Positions 20,150 through 28,500 of a DNA stretch of 32,533 nucleotides are shown in pieces. The number at the start of each line of letters is the position of its first letter. The stretch's first letter is position 1. The position numbers were made by a program, and so were the translations under genes. A model generated the notes under the pieces. It ran no database searches, was not told the origin of the DNA, and was given only the letters and a program-made list of their open reading frames with translations. Location of the stretch: positions 1-32,533 of the forward strand of contig CAUJDN010000025.1 in NCBI GenBank assembly GCA_963169195.1, read 5' to 3'. The DNA is from Acidobacteriota bacterium (GTDB lineage Bacteria; Acidobacteriota; Vicinamibacteria; Vicinamibacterales; UBA2999).

Positions 20150-20172
20150 GGGGTCCGGGGTACCATGCGCGC

Positions 20173-21876
20173 GTGATCTCACGCCTGCTCCCCGCCACCG
20201 CCCTGGCCGCGGCTTCGCTCGCGCTTTCAGCCGCCCAGCCGGCGTTCACCTGCGACCTTCTCTTCACCGGCGGACGCATCGTGGACGGCACCGGCGCCGC
20301 GTGGTTTGCGGCCAACGTCTGCGTTGCCGGTGACCGCATCGCGACGCTCCGCGCGCCCACCGACACGCGCGAGGCGCCGACGGCGAAGCGGCGCATCGAC
20401 GCCACGGGGCTCGTCATCGCGCCGGGCTTCATCGACATGCTCGGCCAGTCCGAGTACTGGGCGCTGCGCGACAGCCGCGTGGCCAGCAAGGTCTTGCAGG
20501 GCATCACCACCGAGCTCACCGGCGAGGCCAGCTTCACCAGCGCCGCCCACCCGGGCGCACGCCGGCTCCATCCCTTCGCACCAATGTTCGACACGGAGGG
20601 CGTGCCCGACTGGGACAACCTCGCCGGCTACCTGCGCGTTCTCGATCGCCACCCTGCGACCATCAACCTCGGCACCTTCATCAGCGCGGGCGGCGTGCGC
20701 GACGCGGTGATCGGCCGCGAAGATCGCGCAGCCACCGCGGCCGAGCTGAAGGAGATGGAAGCACAGGTGGCGGCGGCGATGGACGCCGGCGCCTTCGGGG
20801 TCTCCACGTCGCTCCAGTACGTCCCGGACCGCTTCGCGCGTACCGAGGAGCTGATCGCGCTGGCCCGCGTGGCCGGCCGCTTCGGCGGGAGCTACATCAC
20901 CCACCAGCGCTCCGAGGCGGACGAGATCGACGCGAGCCTGAGCGAGGTGTTCCGCATCGCGCGCGAGGCCGGTGTCCCCGCGACGATTCACCACCTGAAG
21001 ACCGCCTACAAGCAGAACTGGGGACGCATGCCGGCCGTGCTGCAGCGCCTCGAGCGCGCCCGCGCGGAGGGGCTGGACATCGCCGCGGATCAGTACCCCT
21101 ACATCGCCGGCAGCAACCCGCTGGACGCGAGCCTGCCGGTGTGGGCGCGCGAGGGCGGGCGCGCGGCCATGGTGGCGCGCCTGAAGGATCCCGCGACGCG
21201 CGCGAAGATCAAGGCCGAGATCCTGCAGCACTCCACCACCTGGGAGAACCAGTATCTCGGCTCTGGCGGCGCGGCGGGCATCCTCGTCTCCGCGGTCGGG
21301 CGCGCGGCGTTGAAGAAGTACCAGGGCCGCACCCTGGACGACATCGCGAAGGCCGAGCAAAAGGATCCGCTCGACGTGCTGATGGACCTGATTGCGCAGG
21401 ACGACACGACCGGCAGCGGCATCATGTTCTTCATGCACGAGGACGACCTGCGCGCCGCGCTGAAGCACCCGCTGGTGATGCTCGGCACCGACTCGGGCGG
21501 CATGGCCATCGACAGCGGTCCGCCCACGGCGGGCGTCCACCCCCGGGCGTGGGGGTCGGCCGCGCGCATCCTGGGCCGGTACGTCCGCGAGGAACGCCTG
21601 CTCCCGCTCGAGGAGGCCATCCGCAAGATGACGTCGCTCCCCGCGCAGCGCATGCGCCTCTGGGACCGCGGGATCATCCGGCCGGGGGCGTTCGCGGACC
21701 TCGCCGTGTTCGACGCGGACACCATCCGCGACCGCGCGACGTTCGAGAACCCGCGGCAGTACGCCGAGGGCATGCGCTACGTCGCGGTGAATGGCCAGCT
21801 CGTGGTGGATGGCGGCCAGCTCACCGCCGCGCGGCCGGGACATGCCCTTCGCGGGCCGGGCCGTCGCGAGCAATAG
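20173..21876 (+). CDS. Secreted amidohydrolase, D-aminoacylase-like, variant metal site
   Basis: This 567-residue protein belongs to the N-acyl-D-amino-acid deacylase branch of the amidohydrolases (GGRIVDGTG, APGFID, QGITTELTGE, SYITHQRSE, GTDSGG). A signal-like segment covers 1-22, implying export. Known D-aminoacylases bind zinc through HxH after PGFID, a cysteine, two histidines and an aspartate. Here the HxH positions are L90 and Q92 (PGFIDMLGQ) and the cysteine is missing, while H244, H273/H274 and D440 remain. So at least part of the usual site is lost. The start is GTG at 20173, since the nearby ATG at 20165 is out of frame. It follows REP C. Confidence 0.8.
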   Translation: MISRLLPATALAAASLALSAAQPAFTCDLLFTGGRIVDGTGAAWFAANVCVAGDRIATLRAPTDTREAPTAKRRIDATGLVIAPGFIDMLGQSEYWALRDSRVASKVLQGITTELTGEASFTSAAHPGARRLHPFAPMFDTEGVPDWDNLAGYLRVLDRHPATINLGTFISAGGVRDAVIGREDRAATAAELKEMEAQVAAAMDAGAFGVSTSLQYVPDRFARTEELIALARVAGRFGGSYITHQRSEADEIDASLSEVFRIAREAGVPATIHHLKTAYKQNWGRMPAVLQRLERARAEGLDIAADQYPYIAGSNPLDASLPVWAREGGRAAMVARLKDPATRAKIKAEILQHSTTWENQYLGSGGAAGILVSAVGRAALKKYQGRTLDDIAKAEQKDPLDVLMDLIAQDDTTGSGIMFFMHEDDLRAALKHPLVMLGTDSGGMAIDSGPPTAGVHPRAWGSAARILGRYVREERLLPLEEAIRKMTSLPAQRMRLWDRGIIRPGAFADLAVFDADTIRDRATFENPRQYAEGMRYVAVNGQLVVDGGQLTAARPGHALRGPGRREQ

Positions 21877-22215
21877 CGGTCGGGAAAGTCGATCGCGTCG
21901 GGAGGGGGCGATCGCGTCTGGAGAGGAGCACGTCGGGACACGGAGGGCCCATCGAGGCCCGCCGACGGTCCCACCAGCCGTTGGCCGCCTTGGGAGCGAT
22001 GCGAGGGGCGTCAGTACGAAACCCGGTCGGCACGAGGGAGGAGTGCACGCGCCATCTCCGCCCCTTGCGGAGTGGCGCGTTCGACGACAGTCCGCAATCC
22101 GAGCGAGTCGCCGGCCCGGTTTCGAGCATCGGCTCCCGGCGGCCAACGGCTGGTGGGACGGTCGGCGGGCCGGCAGCGGCCGTCTTGAACGACAGCACAG
22201 GGCTGGCACTCAACC
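21877..22215. other. Intergenic region with structured element copy 1
   Basis: This gap lies between the D-aminoacylase-like gene (+) and the VWA gene (-), which converge. It begins with loose GCGTCGGGAGGG-type repeats (about 21892-21945) and is then occupied by the long inverted-repeat element described separately. I see no gene in it. Confidence 0.7.
21956..22171 (+). repeat. Structured intergenic element, copy 1
   Basis: The ends 21956-21989 and 22138-22171 are complementary at 33 of 34 positions. Inside is a small hairpin CTCCGC-CCCTT-GCGGAG and a core shared with copy 2 (GGGAGCGATGCGAGG, GCCGGCCCGGTTTCGAGCAT, CGGCTCCCGGCGGCCA). Copy 1 carries about 50 extra bp near its left side. It may be a palindromic mobile repeat or a structured RNA. 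It sits 45 bp downstream of the VWA gene's stop. Confidence 0.8.
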
Positions 22216-23520
22216 TCATCCCCTCCGCCGCCTCGCCTTCCCTTCCTCCCGCGAATAGGCCGCCTGGTACGACGCGAAGTGACGCGCCTTCATCTCCATC
22301 GGGGCCATGCGCCGCGCGAAGGCCATCTCCTCGTCCAGTAGCAGCCGCGCCACGGCCTGCACGGCGGTGTCGTCGCCGCCCAACCGATCGATCTGCGCCG
22401 CGGCGTCGTGCAGCGCCGCGCCGGCGTCCTCGAACATCCCCCGCCGGTTCGCCGCCAGCGCCTGCACCCGCGCGCGCTCGGCGAGCATGCGCGCCGCGGC
22501 CAGCACCACGCCTCGGTTCACCGGCTGGGCGCGATCCGCCTCCCCCCCGGCGGCCGTCCACTCCACGCGCATCGGCTCGTGGTGCAGCACGGCCTCGCGA
22601 TCCACCACGCGGCAATCCATCCACGCACGCTCGCCCTCCGCGCGCGCCTCGCACGTCACCGCGAGGAGCAGCGTCACCTCCTGCTCCGCCACGAGATCGC
22701 CCAGCCGCACGCGCATGACCTCCCCGATCCGCGACGCCGGTAACGGGTTGAGCACCGCCACCGAGACGCCGACGCCGGCACGCATCTCGAAGACGACGTC
22801 GCGGGCGGCGACGTCCAGCACCTCGCCCAGCTCGCTGGCCAGCAGGTCCGGGATCTGCTGCGGCTGCTCGATGAAATAGAAGTGCCCGCCGCCCGCCGCC
22901 GCGATGGACGAGAGCAGTTCCTCGTCGAAGTCCGCGCCCAGGCCGAAGGTGGAGGTCTGGACGCCCTCGGCGCGCAGCCGCGCCGCGGCCTGCTTCAGCT
23001 CGTCGTGATCCGTCATCCCCTGGTTCGCGAGGCCGTCGGTGAGGAGCAGCACGCGCGACAGGCGGTCCCCGGCAGCCGGACCGACTCCCGCGGTGGTCGC
23101 GGCTGGGCCGCCAAGCGAGCGGGCACCGGTGAACCAGCCCTCCGCCAGGTTTGTCTGGCCGCGCGCATCGATGGCCTCCAGGGCCCGAAGCGCCTGGGCC
23201 TTTGCCGCCTTCGTGGCCGGCACGCACTCCAGCAATGTCTCCACGACATGGTCGTAGACGACGAGGCCAAGGCGGTCGTCCTCCTTCAGCAGGCGGATGG
23301 CGTATGCGACGGCCTCCCGCGCCAGGGCGATCTTCCGGCCACCCATCGAGCCGGAGCGGTCCAGCACGAGCGACACGTTGACACCGGGCCGTGCGGCACG
23401 AGCCGGCCCGGACGGATCGGGCGGCTGGGGCCGGGCCGCGGGCGCCGAGATCGTGACGGAGAGGAACCGGGTGGACGACGAACCGGAGGGGATGAGGGCG
23501 CGATCGGACTGGATATGCAT
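22216..23520 (-). CDS. VWA-domain protein
   Basis: This 434-residue protein has a von Willebrand A fold at about 47-230. The MIDAS motif is DRSGSMG (D54, S56, S58), then a Thr (GQTNLAEGW) and Asp (LLLTDGLANQG), so metal-dependent ligand binding should be intact. The C-terminal half (about 230-420) is a beta-rich then helical extension seen in many bacterial VWA proteins of unknown role. No signal peptide or membrane helix is evident, so it is probably cytoplasmic. The ATG at 23520 has GGGGAGG about 8-10 nt upstream. It is divergent from the WYL regulator and flanked on both sides by copies of the same structured repeat. Confidence 0.88.
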   Translation of the reverse strand: MHIQSDRALIPSGSSSTRFLSVTISAPAARPQPPDPSGPARAARPGVNVSLVLDRSGSMGGRKIALAREAVAYAIRLLKEDDRLGLVVYDHVVETLLECVPATKAAKAQALRALEAIDARGQTNLAEGWFTGARSLGGPAATTAGVGPAAGDRLSRVLLLTDGLANQGMTDHDELKQAAARLRAEGVQTSTFGLGADFDEELLSSIAAAGGGHFYFIEQPQQIPDLLASELGEVLDVAARDVVFEMRAGVGVSVAVLNPLPASRIGEVMRVRLGDLVAEQEVTLLLAVTCEARAEGERAWMDCRVVDREAVLHHEPMRVEWTAAGGEADRAQPVNRGVVLAAARMLAERARVQALAANRRGMFEDAGAALHDAAAQIDRLGGDDTAVQAVARLLLDEEMAFARRMAPMEMKARHFASYQAAYSREEGKARRRRG

Positions 23521-23584
23521 ACGGCGTGGCCTCCCCCGCCATCGTCGTGCGAGGGTGTGTCAGGGAAGGTCACACGACCACGTC

Positions 23585-23608
23585 GGGAGTCGGGAACCGG
23601 GAGTCGGG
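23585..23608 (+). repeat. GGG heptamer array, G-quadruplex motif
   Basis: Four GGG tracts at 23585, 23592, 23599 and 23606 have loops AGTC, AACC and AGTC. They lie about 65 bp upstream of the VWA start. Confidence 0.8.
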
Positions 23609-23675
23609 AGTCGGAAGAGCACCTGCCGGGAGGGAATCGCGCCGGGAGCCGGGAGCCAGGCTGCGGCCCGGCGGC

Positions 23676-23826
23676 GCGGCCCCGGCCGCCTGGCCGCCTT
23701 GGGAGCGATGCGAGGGCTCCGCTCCTTGCGGAGTGGCGTGTTCGGCGTCAGCCTCGCAATCCGGGCGAGTGGCCGGCCCGGTTTCGAGCATCGGCTCCCG
23801 GCGGCCAGTGGCCGGGGCCGGGCCGC
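23676..23826 (+). repeat. Structured intergenic element, copy 2
   Basis: The core is nearly identical to copy 1, in the same orientation, without the 50-bp insertion. The inner hairpin is CTCCGC-TCCTT-GCGGAG. The outer arms (about 23676-23698 and 23800-23826) differ in sequence from copy 1, being GGCCCCGGCC-rich, yet are again largely complementary to each other. Confidence 0.75.
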
Positions 23827-23846
23827 TGTTCGCCGCGACCTCATCT

Positions 23847-23870
23847 CCCGGTTCCCTGTTCCCGGTTCCC
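23847..23870 (-). repeat. CCC heptamer array upstream of the WYL gene
   Basis: CCC tracts start at 23847, 23854, 23861 and 23868 (CCCGGTTCCCTGTTCCCGG core). On the minus strand this is a quadruplex motif. It ends 18 bp before the WYL ATG. Confidence 0.8.
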
Positions 23871-23888
23871 GATCTACTCTTCTCCCCA

Positions 23889-24932
23889 ATGCCCCGCAAC
23901 GTCGAAGTCATCCGCCAGTGGCACATCCTGCTCTCCCTCGACAAGAGCCGACTCGGGCGCAGTGTTGACGACCTCGCGCGCGACGCCGGCGTCGGCAAGC
24001 GCACCATCTGGCGCGACATGGCCGCGCTGCAGGAGGCCGGCTTCCCGCTCCGCAGCGAGAAGCGCGCCGACGGCCGCACGGCGTGGCTTCTCACGGCCAT
24101 GCCGCTCAAGGCGCTCCAGGATCCGGGCCTGTCGGCGACGGAGGTCTGCTCGCTCTACATGAGCCGCGCGCTGCTCGCGTCCATGCCGGGCGCGGCGTTT
24201 GCCGACGGCCTGACGGGCCTGATGAAGAAGCTCGAGAAGGCGCTTGCGCCCCGCGTGCGCGAGTTCCTCGACCAGCTCCCGGGTGTCGTCAAGGTGAAGC
24301 CGGGCGCCGTGAAGAAGCACGCGAAGAACTACGGCGAGATTGTCGCGCGGCTCATAGAGGCCTCGTCCGGGCACCGTATCGCGGAGATGCGTTACTTCTC
24401 CGCATCGAGCAACCGGGAGAAGGACTACGTGGTCCATCCGTACCACGTCGCCTACTTCGACGGCGGCCTGTATCTGACTGCGTGGGTGCCCGAGTATCGC
24501 CAGGTCCGCCACTTCGCCGTGGAGCGCATCCGCACCTTCAGGCCGACCGGGAAGGCGTTCGAGCCGAAGGGAGCGGCGGATGCGAACCCGTTTGCCGCAT
24601 CGCTGGGTGTGAACGACGGCCGCCCCGAGCGCGTCGAGATCGAGTTCGCGCCGCGTGTCGCGCGCCACATCCGCGAGCGGGAGTGGCACCCCTCACAGCG
24701 GCTGCACGATCAGCCCGACGGCAGCGTGCGCCTCACGCTCAGGGTCTGCCGCGACTGGGCGCTTCGAAGCTGGGTGCTCGGCTTCGGCCCGCACGCGCGC
24801 GTCATCGCGCCGTCGGCGCTGGCCGAGGAAATCCTCGAGCAGTTGGAGGAAGCGCGGGACGCCTACGCACCGCGCCTGGCATTTGAGATGCCGATGGCCT
24901 ACGTCCCGCAGCCGCGCCTGCCGCTAAGGTAG
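23889..24932 (+). CDS. WYL-domain transcriptional regulator
   Basis: This 347-residue protein has an N-terminal HTH of the DeoR/HTH_11 type (about 1-60, with VDDLARDAGVGKRTIWRDM). A WYL domain follows (about 155-235; VHPYHVAYFDGGLYLTAW, the name-giving triplet being changed) and then a C-terminal WCX domain (about 245-325). WYL proteins bind nucleotides or nucleic acid and often control DNA repair, defence or stress genes. The ATG at 23889 matches the domain start and is placed at the end of the C-rich heptamer array. The neighbour on the divergent side is the VWA gene, a plausible target. Convergent with the DUF3553 gene. Confidence 0.9.
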   Translation: MPRNVEVIRQWHILLSLDKSRLGRSVDDLARDAGVGKRTIWRDMAALQEAGFPLRSEKRADGRTAWLLTAMPLKALQDPGLSATEVCSLYMSRALLASMPGAAFADGLTGLMKKLEKALAPRVREFLDQLPGVVKVKPGAVKKHAKNYGEIVARLIEASSGHRIAEMRYFSASSNREKDYVVHPYHVAYFDGGLYLTAWVPEYRQVRHFAVERIRTFRPTGKAFEPKGAADANPFAASLGVNDGRPERVEIEFAPRVARHIREREWHPSQRLHDQPDGSVRLTLRVCRDWALRSWVLGFGPHARVIAPSALAEEILEQLEEARDAYAPRLAFEMPMAYVPQPRLPLR

Positions 24933-25004
24933 GCGTCGGCGGGCCTCACACGGTCGTCGGGAGCGGGAGACCCCAGCCCGTCCAGCGGCACCCGTTCGCA
25001 CCTG
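24933..25004 (+). repeat. 72-bp intergenic repeat, copy R1
   Basis: It begins at the base after the WYL stop codon. It reads GTCGGCGGGCCTCACACGG, then GTCGTCGGGAGCGGGAG and a CCCGTCC part, and agrees closely with R2 (25514-25584). Confidence 0.85.
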
Positions 25005-25040
25005 CCCGCACCCGTCCGTACCTGTTCGCACCCGTCCGGT
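24991..25040. repeat. 10-bp tandem repeat
   Basis: Five imperfect decamers of CCCGTTCGCA/CCTGCCCGCA type lie between R1 and the 3' end of the DUF3553 gene. A shorter run of the same decamer ends R2 at about 25566-25584. Confidence 0.8.
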
Positions 25041-25041
25041 G

Positions 25042-25320
25042 CTATTCGCCCTTCTTCTTCCGCTTTGGCTTCTCGGTCACGCCTGCGACCCGGCAATCGT
25101 GCGTGCTCTCGAGCTTCCAGGCGTCGAGCACGGGGTTGGACTTGGCCGCCGCGGGCATCAGCATACCCGGCAGCGCCACCAGCCGCTTGAACTGGTCCGG
25201 CGGCTCGAGGTTCTCGAACGCCACGAGGACGTACGGCGCGCTCGCGCAGAACACCTTGCCCATGCCCCATTCCGGCTTGTTCGCATGGGTGACATAGGAC
25301 CCGACTCGATACTGGCTCAC
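25042..25320 (-). CDS. Small DUF3553-type protein
   Basis: This 92-residue protein opens SQYRVGSYVTHANKPEWGMGKVF, the DUF3553 pattern (a small beta barrel resembling the CarD/Tudor-like fold), continues YVLVAFENLEPPDQFKRL and ends in a Lys-rich tail (PKRKKKGE). DUF3553 occurs alone or at the end of UvrD-type helicases, so a role beside a helicase is plausible; the next gene upstream is a large helicase fusion. GTG at 25320 is favoured since GAGG lies about 6 nt upstream. A GTG at 25332 would add four residues but has poor spacing. The gene is bounded by repeat copies R1, R3 and R2. Confidence 0.75.
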   Translation of the reverse strand: MSQYRVGSYVTHANKPEWGMGKVFCASAPYVLVAFENLEPPDQFKRLVALPGMLMPAAAKSNPVLDAWKLESTHDCRVAGVTEKPKRKKKGE

Positions 25321-25584
25321 TGAGATCCTCACACTTCCAGGAAACGCGATGGTGGGACCTCAAGAGTATCACGGCGAAGGTGGACGGGCCGGCTCTCCCG
25401 CCCCCGACGACCGCTCGGCCCGCCGGTCACACGCCTCGCCGTGACGTTCAGAACCGACCGCACAAAAGGGCCGTGCGCTACGTGATCGGCGAGGCGTTTG
25501 TCGGCCACGGCTGGCATCGGCGGGCCTCAAACGGTCGTCGGGAGCGGGAGTGCCGGCCCGTCCACCCGCACCCGTTCGCACCCG
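25321..25584. other. Intergenic region with repeat copies R3 (inverted) and R2
   Basis: R3 occupies about 25380-25430 in inverted orientation and R2 about 25514-25584 in direct orientation, ending at the stop of the nuclease-helicase gene. A TGATACT -10-like word (minus strand, about 25362-25371) may serve the DUF3553 gene, without a clear -35. Confidence 0.6.
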
Positions 25585-28500
25585 TTACCGGCTCATCTCC
25601 CGATACCGGCACAGCGCATTCGCCAGCTGCATCTGCCGCGGTGTCCGGCACTCCGGCTCCAGCAGGCGCGGCGAGCAGACGACGAACACGGCGCACCGCG
25701 CGCGGGACGTCGCCACGTTCAGCCGGTTCAGGCTGTAGAGGAACTCCATCCCCCGCGGCGCCTCCTCGGGGCACGAGGTCGCCATCGAGTAGATGACGAC
25801 GGCGGCGGTCTGGCCCTGGAACGTGTCCACGGTGCCGACGGGGACGTCGAGCGGCCCGAGGCGTTCGGCCAGCCGGTTGACCTGCGCGTTGAACGGCGCC
25901 ACCACGCGGAGGTCGGCGCCGCTGAGCGGGTGCGCATGTCCGTGCTCGTCGACCCAGGCTTGGCTGCCGGGACGAGCGACACCGAGCAGCTCCTCGACCA
26001 GCGCCGCGACCGCCTCCACCTCCTCCGCCGACGCGTTCTGGTTCCCGTCGTGCTCCACCGGGATCAGCCACAACCCGGAGCCGTCGTGGCGGCCCGTGCC
26101 GCTCAGCACCTGCCGCTCGAGGCCGTCCTTCGCGTGGAGCTTCCCCTCGTAGAAGAGCTCCGAGGTGAACTTCGTGATGGCCGGCGACATCCGCCACGTG
26201 ATCGGCAGGAAGATCCCGCGGTCTTCCGGCATCGTTTCGGCGCCGCTCAGGACGTGGGCGAGCGCGGAGATGCCGACGCCGTCGGGATGGCTCGCCTTCT
26301 GCGGCTGATCGAGCTGCCGCGGATCGCCCAGCAGCACGAGGCTGTCGGCGGCCGGCGAGACGGCAAGGACGCTGGCGAGCGACATCTGTCCCGCCTCGTC
26401 CACGAAGAGCACGTCCACCGCGCCTGCGGCCTTCTCATCCGACCAGAGCCACGCCGTGCCGCCGAGCACGTCGACCTCGGTCTGAAGTGCGGCGAGCACA
26501 TCCTCGTTCTTCCCGTTGAACTCGCGAATGCCGTCGCCGTTGCCGTCGTCCTCGATCTCCCTCACCTTCGCCCCCACGCGCACGCGCTCGCCGGCCTTTG
26601 CGGCCTGCCGCGCGACCTCGTGGAGCAGGTTCCGGATCACCTTGTGGCTCGTGGCGGTCACGCCCACGCGCTTGCCCGCGCGGACCAGCGCGCGAACCAT
26701 CTCCGCGCCCACGTGCGTCTTCCCCGCCCCCGGCGGTCCCTGGATGGCAAGCGCGGATCGCCGCACGTCCATGACAACGCGCACGGCGAACTCGCTGGCG
26801 CTCTCGCCGGGCGGCCGGACGAACGAGCCGGACTTCAGCCGCGGAGCCTCGCGGCGCAGCAGCGACCAGCCGCACTCGTCGGCCTCCCCCTTTGCCACGC
26901 GCGCGGCCAGGCGCATCACCGACTGCTGCGAGCCCTTCGATGAGATGAGGTCGAACGCGAACACCTCCGCCGGGTGCCGGTCCGCGCGGGACGGCCCCTT
27001 CTGGATGTCGATGACGCGCAAGAGACGATCGTGCGCCACCACCACGCCGAAGACCTTGCCGTCGCGCGCGTTCAGGTTCCCGCCAGTCCCGATCTCCGCT
27101 TCCTGCGGCGGGTAGGTGTAGCGATCAATCACGGAGCGCGTCGGCTTGCCGTTCCTGCCGAGCACCGGCCCCAAACGCTCCACGAAGGTGAGCCCGGCGA
27201 TGGCGTCGCGCTCGTCGACAAGGTCCTCGGCGGGCATTTCCTTCAGCCGGAAGTACTCCCACCAGTCGGCGTTCTCCTCCCGCTTGTGCCAGTCGATGAG
27301 GAACGCCAGCAGCCACCGCGCGTGATCCGGATGCCCCGCCTCCGCCCCGTCCGGCGGAAGCCCCTCGAGGAGCCGGGCGCGCAGCTTCTCCACTTCCTGC
27401 TGCAGGTCGGAGACAGCTGGCGACGGATCGCCGCTCACGGTCTCGGGTCGCGGCACGTCCTCACCGCCGGCCATGGCCGCGGCCCTCAGCCCTTCCAGCC
27501 AGTCGCGCAGCGCCTCCGTGGACCGGCAGTCGTCCTCGTTGTAGCCCTGCACCGCCTCGCGAATCTCGTCGGTGATGTCGCCGGGCGCGCCCGCCTCGAG
27601 CGCCAGCTCCACGGCCATCAGCGGCTGCGACGCCCTGGCCAGCGCCACGCGGCGCGCATAGCCGGTGTACTGCTCCAGCTGCTTGATCGAGTAGCTCTCC
27701 ACGCCGCACCGCACCGACTGGCGCACGATGGGATAGAGGTCCACGAAGCGCTCGGCGCGCAGCAACCGGTCGAGGGCCTCGCCGCGCGTGACGTGGCGGC
27801 CCACGAGCTTCTTGAACGCCGTCGGCTCGTAGTGGTTGAAGTGGTAGACGTGCATGCCGGGGTCGGCCTGCCACGCGGCGAGGATGAGGTCCATCACCTC
27901 TTCGAACGCGGCTTTCTCCTCCGCGTCGCTCGTCGCCCACCACGCGCGGTAGCCGCCGTGCTCGTACACGCCGAAGAGGAACTCGCGGCCGTCCTCGCGG
28001 GCGAAGCGCGCGCCCTCGAGGTCCAGGAAGAGGTCCCCGCGCGAGGGCTCCGGCAGCCGCGCGAGCCCCTCGGCGGGCACGATCGGCAGTCGCTCGAACA
28101 CCGGCCGCCGTTCCGTGCGCTGCTGGTGCTGCACGCGTGCCTGGTCGCCCAGCCGGTCGTACGTCTCCCTGGCGCCTCGCGACGGCCTGAACGTCACCGG
28201 CACCGCCATCGTCGCCGCCGCAATAAGCGTGGGATGTCCCTGCGCGGCCAGCTCCTGGCGATGCGCGCGCGCGGCGCCCGCGATGAAGGACAGGTGATCG
28301 TCCTTCCGCCGGCGCGCCAGGCATCGAGGCTCCCACGCGCACACCGCGCAGTGGTCCACGGGCTCCGGGTAGTGCGCGTCGAGCAGTGCCTCGCACCCCT
28401 GTTCGATGGTCTTGCCGAGCGCCGCGCGGACCATCCGGTAGTACGCCAGGTAGTCGCTGACGCGATACGTGTGCATCGGCTGCACGGGGTCTGGCGTCAC

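Larger units (their letters stand above)
23521..23888. promoter_or_regulatory. Divergent region between VWA and WYL genes
   Basis: This 368-bp region must hold promoters for both genes. It contains a G-rich heptamer array (23585-23608), structured element copy 2 (about 23676-23826) and a C-rich heptamer array (23847-23870). No clear -35/-10 is visible. The WYL start has no ribosome binding site, and CGATCTACTCT just before it may hold a -10 for a near-leaderless message. Confidence 0.5.

Noticed and set aside
20017..20172. Longer N-terminus for the D-aminoacylase-like protein
   Set aside because: It would overlap the transposase gene and REP C and place the signal peptide internally.
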